NCBI GenBank assembly: GCA_964434955.1
Contig: CAYSXI010000005.1
Span: 14,830 to 78,829, forward strand
Length of the DNA stretch: 64,000 nucleotides
Reading direction: 5' to 3'
Origin: JANQLU01 sp964434955
Lineage (GTDB): Bacteria; Planctomycetota; Planctomycetia; Pirellulales; Pirellulaceae
Positions 59,829-64,000 of this stretch are shown here, piece after piece. How positions within the stretch are numbered: position 1 is the stretch's first letter; every line of letters starts with the position of its first letter. The translations under genes were made by a program, and so were the position numbers. The notes under the pieces are model-generated. The model did no database searches and had not been told where the DNA came from. It saw nothing but the letters and a program-made list of their open reading frames with translations.

Positions 59829-61034
59829 TCAACGGCATCCCGAAAATGCTGCGATACCTGTTTCTTCCATCTCGTTCAGGAAGATCTCGGTTTCGATGGG
59901 ATTGATGGCGTTTGAATCATACTGGCTGTTTAAACATTCGAAGGAATCGAATTGTGTCTCGGTCCAGGTTGCTGCGAGGTGTATCGGAATCAGCGACTGG
60001 AGATTTTCCGGGTTGGCTTTGCTTGGCTGGTGGTGGAAAACGACCGATTCGACAATTTCGAACGGGAATCCCCATAGACACAACAAGTAGCCTCCGATGT
60101 CGCCGTGGGTCGTTCCAAAACTGGTTTGCTCAGCCAACCAGGACGGGATCTGTTCTGAGGCGGCCAACTGGTGGGTTGTCTGGTGGAACTCTGAAAATTT
60201 GCTGGCGAGCAACAGATGACCGACGTCATGCAACAGGCCTGAAAGCATTGCCTGGTCGGCCAGTTCTTTGTCGCGGGTTTCCTTTTCGACAATTGCATAG
60301 GCGACGGAACCCGTGATCATGCTGCGTTCGGTAAACGAGTGTAAGTCGAAGCCTTCCGACAGCCCTTTCGACATTTCATTGAAGACACTGGCGGAAAGAA
60401 CGATCGGTTTGAGTCTTGATTTTCCGAGAATGGAAGCTGCATGCTGGACAGAAACAATCTCCCGATTGAACCCAAAAAACGATGAGTTAACGATTTGGAG
60501 CACTTTGACGGCCAGGGCCACATCGGATTCGATGATCTGTCCAATTTCTTGCACGGAAGAATCAGGATCCCCAAGCTTGGCGATCAGATTCCCAACATTT
60601 GACGGAAGAGCGGGAAGTTTATCGAACTTGCTGACCATCGCGCGAATTGCGTCGTTGCCGATCCTCTGCCGGACCGCCACACATCGCTTCAAAAATCCAG
60701 CGAGGATCTCCGGCTCGCATGGTTTCGAGATCGATTGATGAGCGGGCCCGAAGGTTTTCGACATCAATTGGGAGCCTTCAGCTCCCGTCAAAACGATCCG
60801 AATGATTTCGGGGAACTCGCGTCGCACGAACTCCAAGAGTTCAAATCCATCCATTTCCGGCATTTGAACTTCGCTGCAGACGACATCGAACTTCTTGGAT
60901 TTCAGCATCTCGATCGCGGCAAACCCGGAATCGGCAAACTCCAACTCCCATGTCGGGTCGTGAGACTCGATCACGCAGCGAAGTCCATCCAGGACAAACT
61001 CGTCTTCATCGACAAACAGAATTCTTATTGACAT
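59829..61034 (-). CDS. Receiver-like/HDOD protein with Glu at the phosphorylation site
   Basis: 401 residues from the ATG at 61034 (ATG at 61046 possible). Residues 1-125 are a response-regulator receiver: the acidic pocket VDEDE, the switch Thr in IVLTG and the Lys in SISKP are kept, but the phospho-acceptor position in VVCSEVQMPEMDG is E55 where Asp is expected. Residues about 140-340 are an HDOD domain (ALAVKVLQIVNSSFFGFNRE, AASILGKSRLKPIVLSASVF, MLSGLLHDVGHLLLASKFSE). The Glu may mimic the phosphorylated state. First gene of the REC-HDOD/STAS unit. Confidence 0.9.
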   Translation of the reverse strand: MSIRILFVDEDEFVLDGLRCVIESHDPTWELEFADSGFAAIEMLKSKKFDVVCSEVQMPEMDGFELLEFVRREFPEIIRIVLTGAEGSQLMSKTFGPAHQSISKPCEPEILAGFLKRCVAVRQRIGNDAIRAMVSKFDKLPALPSNVGNLIAKLGDPDSSVQEIGQIIESDVALAVKVLQIVNSSFFGFNREIVSVQHAASILGKSRLKPIVLSASVFNEMSKGLSEGFDLHSFTERSMITGSVAYAIVEKETRDKELADQAMLSGLLHDVGHLLLASKFSEFHQTTHQLAASEQIPSWLAEQTSFGTTHGDIGGYLLCLWGFPFEIVESVVFHHQPSKANPENLQSLIPIHLAATWTETQFDSFECLNSQYDSNAINPIETEIFLNEMEETGIAAFSGCR

Positions 61035-61052
61035 GGGTATTTGCATTTCCAC

Positions 61053-61362
61053 CGAAATCGTTCGAAGGCAAAACAGTCGTTTGCTCCATAAATTGATAGG
61101 TCATGTTTTGTGAAATTCGTTCAATTGGGGATCGAATTTGGCCGCCGCAGGCAATTCAAAAAAAACTTCAATCCCGGATAGACGCCCGATCACCGAGGAT
61201 CGATTCGCGCGTCGAAACTTTTCACGGCGACTTGCGGCCCTTTCGATTTTTTTTTTGCCGACCGAAAAAATATTTTTTTCGTTCCTTGTATTTGGCAAGT
61301 CTTATGTTTCCGTGATGCGAGATGCGCTTCGGCGCAACCGGACCGTAGTTAATGGGGCAGTA
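61053..61362. other. Divergent region before the CBS gene
   Basis: No convincing gene. It has T- and A-rich tracts (61250-61280) with a palindrome-like GAAAAAATATTTTTTTC, and a 5-bp stem with a TTCG tetraloop at 61323-61336, 27 bases before the CBS start. The region must hold promoters for two divergent units; a GG-N10-GT near 61294 is only a degenerate sigma-54 match. Confidence 0.45.
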
Positions 61363-62280
61363 ATGAAGCGTTTGACAAAGGAAAGATCAGGACAAGCGGC
61401 CGTTCAATTCGTGTTGATGGCGACCGTGACCACCGCGGTGATCCTTGCTGGCTTCGCGATATTTTCCGAAAGCATTCAAGGGCTATTTGGCCAGGTCTCG
61501 ACCGAGCTGGCCGACAGTCGTGCCACCATCAACGACGGAGAGTCCCTTCCCTCAAACGCCACCACGGGTACGAGTCGCGGTTCAACCGACAACCCGTTTC
61601 TCCTTTTTGTTTTGTTCTGCGTGTGCGCAATCTTTATAGCGAAGATTTTGAATCTGAATCTTGTTCGTTCGCACGCTCGGTCGGCCACAAAACCCGAGTG
61701 TGAAATCACTTCCTTTGTGGAGCAATCCAAATCACTTTCGAACGTGTTGCGAAAACGAAACACGATCCAGAACCTGTTGCGGGATGATTGGCTGCAACTA
61801 TTTGAAGGAAATGTCACGGTCGAAACGTATATGACGACCCAACTAAAGACGGTTCATCCTTCAGCGACGATCGAAGAAGTTCACACTTTGATCCACGATC
61901 ATGGAATGCGCCACGTCCCGGTAACCCAAAACAAGAAGCTGGTCGGCGTCATCAGTTCAAAAGACCTCGCGCGTACCAATGCGAGCTTGGCCGGCGAAGT
62001 CATGACCTCCGAACCGGTCACAGTGAAGGACACTTCCAATCTCTCGCTGGCGATCACGATCCTGCTCCAGAATCGTTTTTCTTCGCTGCCCGTCGTTGAC
62101 GAAAGCGGAGCCCTCGTCGGCATCCTGACTTCCACGGACTTGATGATGGTCCTGCAATGCATCCTTGTCGTCCTGACAGGTATCACGGACCCCAGCTATG
62201 ACCGGCTTCAGCAACTGGAGTCCCTGGAGAAACGATTGAGGGAATGTGTCGAAGATCAGCCCAGCAACGGAGTTGGATGA
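61363..62280 (+). CDS. Pilin-like membrane segment fused to tandem CBS domains
   Basis: 305 residues from the ATG at 61363, with GGGG before it; other in-frame ATGs upstream give unlikely N-termini. The N-terminus ERSGQAAVQFVLMATVTTAV resembles the TadE/Flp-pilin type. A second helix follows (NPFLLFVLFCVCAIFIAKIL). Residues about 155-285 hold two CBS motifs (YMTTQLKTVHPSATIEEVHT, VMTSEPVTVKDTSNLSLA), which usually sense adenine nucleotides. Its stop overlaps the next start by ATGA. The fusion is unusual; function unknown. Confidence 0.75.
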   Translation: MKRLTKERSGQAAVQFVLMATVTTAVILAGFAIFSESIQGLFGQVSTELADSRATINDGESLPSNATTGTSRGSTDNPFLLFVLFCVCAIFIAKILNLNLVRSHARSATKPECEITSFVEQSKSLSNVLRKRNTIQNLLRDDWLQLFEGNVTVETYMTTQLKTVHPSATIEEVHTLIHDHGMRHVPVTQNKKLVGVISSKDLARTNASLAGEVMTSEPVTVKDTSNLSLAITILLQNRFSSLPVVDESGALVGILTSTDLMMVLQCILVVLTGITDPSYDRLQQLESLEKRLRECVEDQPSNGVG

Positions 62281-62696
62281 TCGTGATTGAACAACTACGA
62301 AATCTATTTTCTCGCCAGCATCGCCACGACGAGATCGACAAGCTCGTTCTGCGTCTGTGCATTTACATGGAACAACTTGAGGACTGCGATGCCATTCCGA
62401 ACAAAGTCAAAGAACCCGTCTACAACGGCGTGGAGCTTCTCTACGAGCGGTGGACGGATTCACTTTTCCTGATCGAGAACGAGTTGGTCGATGCGGCAGA
62501 TGCCGCGAAAGACATCCCCCAGATCTCCGAAATTGCGCTTTGCCCGATTTATGCCATCCTGAACGTCAGCCAGGGCAAGCCCAAGCTGGATGAGATCAAG
62601 AAACTCGACGATACGTTCTCGCTTTTTGCGGACAAGTTTCAAACTCCGCTGCGCCATCGATACGAATCAATTTTGAACGCGCCCGTTTATTCCTAA
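62277..62696 (+). CDS. Helical protein of unknown function
   Basis: 139 residues from the ATG at 62277, overlapping the CBS gene by ATGA. It is mostly helical and acidic (EIDKLVLRLCIYMEQLEDCD, VYNGVELLYERWTDSLFLIE). No signal peptide, no membrane helix, no known motif. Coupling to the CBS gene and closeness to the PilZ gene suggest a signalling partner, but this is position only. Confidence 0.6.
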   Translation: MIVIEQLRNLFSRQHRHDEIDKLVLRLCIYMEQLEDCDAIPNKVKEPVYNGVELLYERWTDSLFLIENELVDAADAAKDIPQISEIALCPIYAILNVSQGKPKLDEIKKLDDTFSLFADKFQTPLRHRYESILNAPVYS

Positions 62697-62723
62697 TCCA
62701 ATCCACTAACCACATTGGATCCC

Positions 62724-63152
62724 ATGTTTGGACAAATTGACAACGACATCTTTGAAATGACCAGCGCGCTCGACGCTCTTGGTGAACTGGAAAAGAACAC
62801 AAGCGATGCCATCCTCGCGCAGCGCAAAAGCAAACGAATCGAGATCCACGCAGGCGTTCAGGTCCGCGCGGGAAACGCAAGTGAGCGACACCAGTTCAAG
62901 ATTCAGGGCATGACGGCGGACATCTCCGACGGCGGCACGAAACTGCTGCTTCCCTGTCCCATCACGCCCGGAGACATTTATCTCCTGGAATTCGACAAGG
63001 ATCAGTTTCGAATCGGATCTCAGCTCGCGCGTTGCCGACGCTGCGTGATGATCAACGAAGACGCCTTCGAAGTCGGATTGCGATTCTTTCACGACATCGA
63101 CGTCGCAACCGCATTGCCTGTCTCCGATTCTCATTGTGATCCGGCTCCCTAG
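62724..63152 (+). CDS. PilZ-domain c-di-GMP receptor
   Basis: 142 residues from the ATG at 62724 (a TTG nine bases upstream is possible). The PilZ signature is present: RKSKR (RxxxR class) at about 37-41 and DISDGG (D/NxSxxG) at about 66-71, with the beta strands GTKLLLPCPITPGDIYLLEF and DAFEVGLRFFHDI. PilZ proteins bind c-di-GMP and change partners such as the motor. The HDOD-GGDEF gene nearby could supply the signal. It lies 27 bases after the helical unknown gene. Confidence 0.88.
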   Translation: MFGQIDNDIFEMTSALDALGELEKNTSDAILAQRKSKRIEIHAGVQVRAGNASERHQFKIQGMTADISDGGTKLLLPCPITPGDIYLLEFDKDQFRIGSQLARCRRCVMINEDAFEVGLRFFHDIDVATALPVSDSHCDPAP

Positions 63153-63169
63153 TATCCAAGGCTCCCTCA

Positions 63170-64000
63170 ATGAACACGTCACTCGCGACCGAATCGCCCG
63201 CCACCGATGCCGCCACTCAAGATGAGTTGCCGTTGGAAATCAATGATTTCCTTCATCAATGCATCGGCAAGTGCAAAAGCAAAGCCGAAGTCTTCCGATT
63301 CCTGGTTCGATACGTCGGTCAAAAACTCAACGGCCCCTACGCCAGCCTGTTGGTCAACACGCGTTCCGGCACCATTACGGATCGTTATCAACCGGCCCGG
63401 CCCCAATCGTCGTGGAAAGAACTTTGCCACGCGATGCTGCTCAAGTCACAGTGCAACCAACTGGCGCTTGCAAGAACCATTCGCAACACGACCACGGCAT
63501 CGCGATTCGCCGTGATGTCGGTTCCCATATCGCTGCCCGGCGAAGGCGTTGTGGGAGCGATTGCATTGATCGTTCCCTTCATCGACTCGAAGCTTTTGAA
63601 CGCGCAGCTTTCAGAGCTGAACTTGATTGCCACGTCGGTCGGTCTTTTTCTCGGCCAGGGGTCCGAGCAATCGAGACCGCGAGAAGAAAATAACGAAACC
63701 GCCAGTGCGATGGCAAAAGCCGGCCAGCACCAATCGCTTCATGAGTTCGCATTCGCCATCGTCAATGGACTGAAAGGGAAACTTGGCTGCGAACAGGTTT
63801 GCCTGGGACTCGTAAAACGGCACCGCGTAAAGATGCTCAGCATGTCGGGTTTCGACAATCTTTTTCCGCGAAACCCGGGTGCCCGACAAGTTGAACATGC
63901 GATGGAAGAGTGCCTGGACGCGGAAGAAACCCTATGTTTCCAACAGGATGACGATCGTGGTTCGCCCGCATCAACCGGACATCAACTGCATCGTATTTGG
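63170..64000 (+). CDS. N-terminal part of a GAF-domain protein, cut by the window end
   Basis: 277 residues are visible from the ATG at 63170; the frame is open at 64000. Two GAF-like modules are seen: about 22-165 (EVFRFLVRYVGQKLNGPYAS, SVPISLPGEGVVGAIALIVP) and a second from about 185 (FAFAIVNGLKGKLGCEQVCL, VKRHRVKMLSMSGFDNLF). Length, order and local wording resemble the N-terminal half of the GAF-HlyD protein at 3402-5372, so a HlyD part may follow beyond the window; this cannot be seen. It starts 18 bases after the PilZ stop. Confidence 0.75.
   Translation, partial: MNTSLATESPATDAATQDELPLEINDFLHQCIGKCKSKAEVFRFLVRYVGQKLNGPYASLLVNTRSGTITDRYQPARPQSSWKELCHAMLLKSQCNQLALARTIRNTTTASRFAVMSVPISLPGEGVVGAIALIVPFIDSKLLNAQLSELNLIATSVGLFLGQGSEQSRPREENNETASAMAKAGQHQSLHEFAFAIVNGLKGKLGCEQVCLGLVKRHRVKMLSMSGFDNLFPRNPGARQVEHAMEECLDAEETLCFQQDDDRGSPASTGHQLHRIW

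Noticed and set aside
61294..61307. GG-N10-GT resembling a sigma-54 site before the CBS gene
   Set aside because: The invariant GC of the -12 element is GT and the rest of -12 does not match.
1..64000. tRNA, rRNA, CRISPR arrays, insertion sequences, phage genes
   Set aside because: None recognised on either strand by reading; no transposase or integrase motif was found among the coding regions.

Overview
The window looks like chromosomal DNA from a planctomycete, probably of the Pirellulaceae type. This is inferred from family resemblances and not from a marker gene. The signs are a site-2 protease fused to a HlyD-type adaptor, GAF-HlyD fusions, a MscL with a zinc-ribbon tail, minimal FlgD and FlgJ, and flagellar operons split over both strands. 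No rRNA, tRNA, CRISPR array, insertion sequence or phage gene was seen. A run of ten Ns at 46112-46121 marks an assembly gap.

Layout. (1) 1-7738: the end of a membrane protein, then a candidate export cluster: a PqqD-like/M50 protease/HlyD fusion, a periplasmic HlyD adaptor and a GAF-HlyD protein on the minus strand, divergent from a TolC-type lipoprotein. (2) 7788-15722: ordinary genes (mscL, a P-loop kinase, an SDR protein with an altered active site, a secreted protein of unknown function, a large membrane-anchored subtilase, a K+ channel). (3) 15928-57697: a nearly complete flagellar locus. (4) 57737-63152: signalling genes (HDOD-GGDEF, STAS, REC-HDOD, a pilin-like/CBS fusion, a small unknown, PilZ). 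(5) 63170-end: the start of a second GAF protein that resembles the GAF-HlyD protein of region 1.

The flagellar locus has several transcription units. Minus strand: a TPR trio (24048-20725), then fliK-flgD-flgE (20382-15928). Plus strand: a flgM-like gene, fliC and fliD. Minus strand: fliL-M-N-O-P-flhA-unknown-fliA-unknown-two lipoproteins (36721-28172). Plus strand: flgF-G-A-H-I-J-N-K-L plus an HDOD fragment (37136-46234). Minus strand: motA-motB-motB2 (48496-46265). Plus strand: flgB-C-fliE-F-G-H-I-J-motE-like-fliQ-R-flhB (48776-57697). Together these encode the export gate, ATPase, MS ring, switch, rod, P and L rings, hook, junction, cap, filament and stator. No chemotaxis genes, flhF/flhG, fliS or NtrC-type flagellar activator lie in the window.

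The promoters suggest a two-sigma hierarchy. Three sites with the sigma-54 GG-N10-GC geometry lie before fliK, flgF and flgB, and two are nearly the same 17-mer. Two sites resembling sigma-28 promoters lie before the flgM-like gene and before fliL, whose operon carries fliA itself. The most unusual points are the protease-adaptor export cluster, the uncharacterised TPR/STN-like genes upstream of fliK, the stator and switch proteins that lack canonical peptidoglycan- and CheY-binding motifs, and the signalling block with a Glu in place of the receiver Asp.
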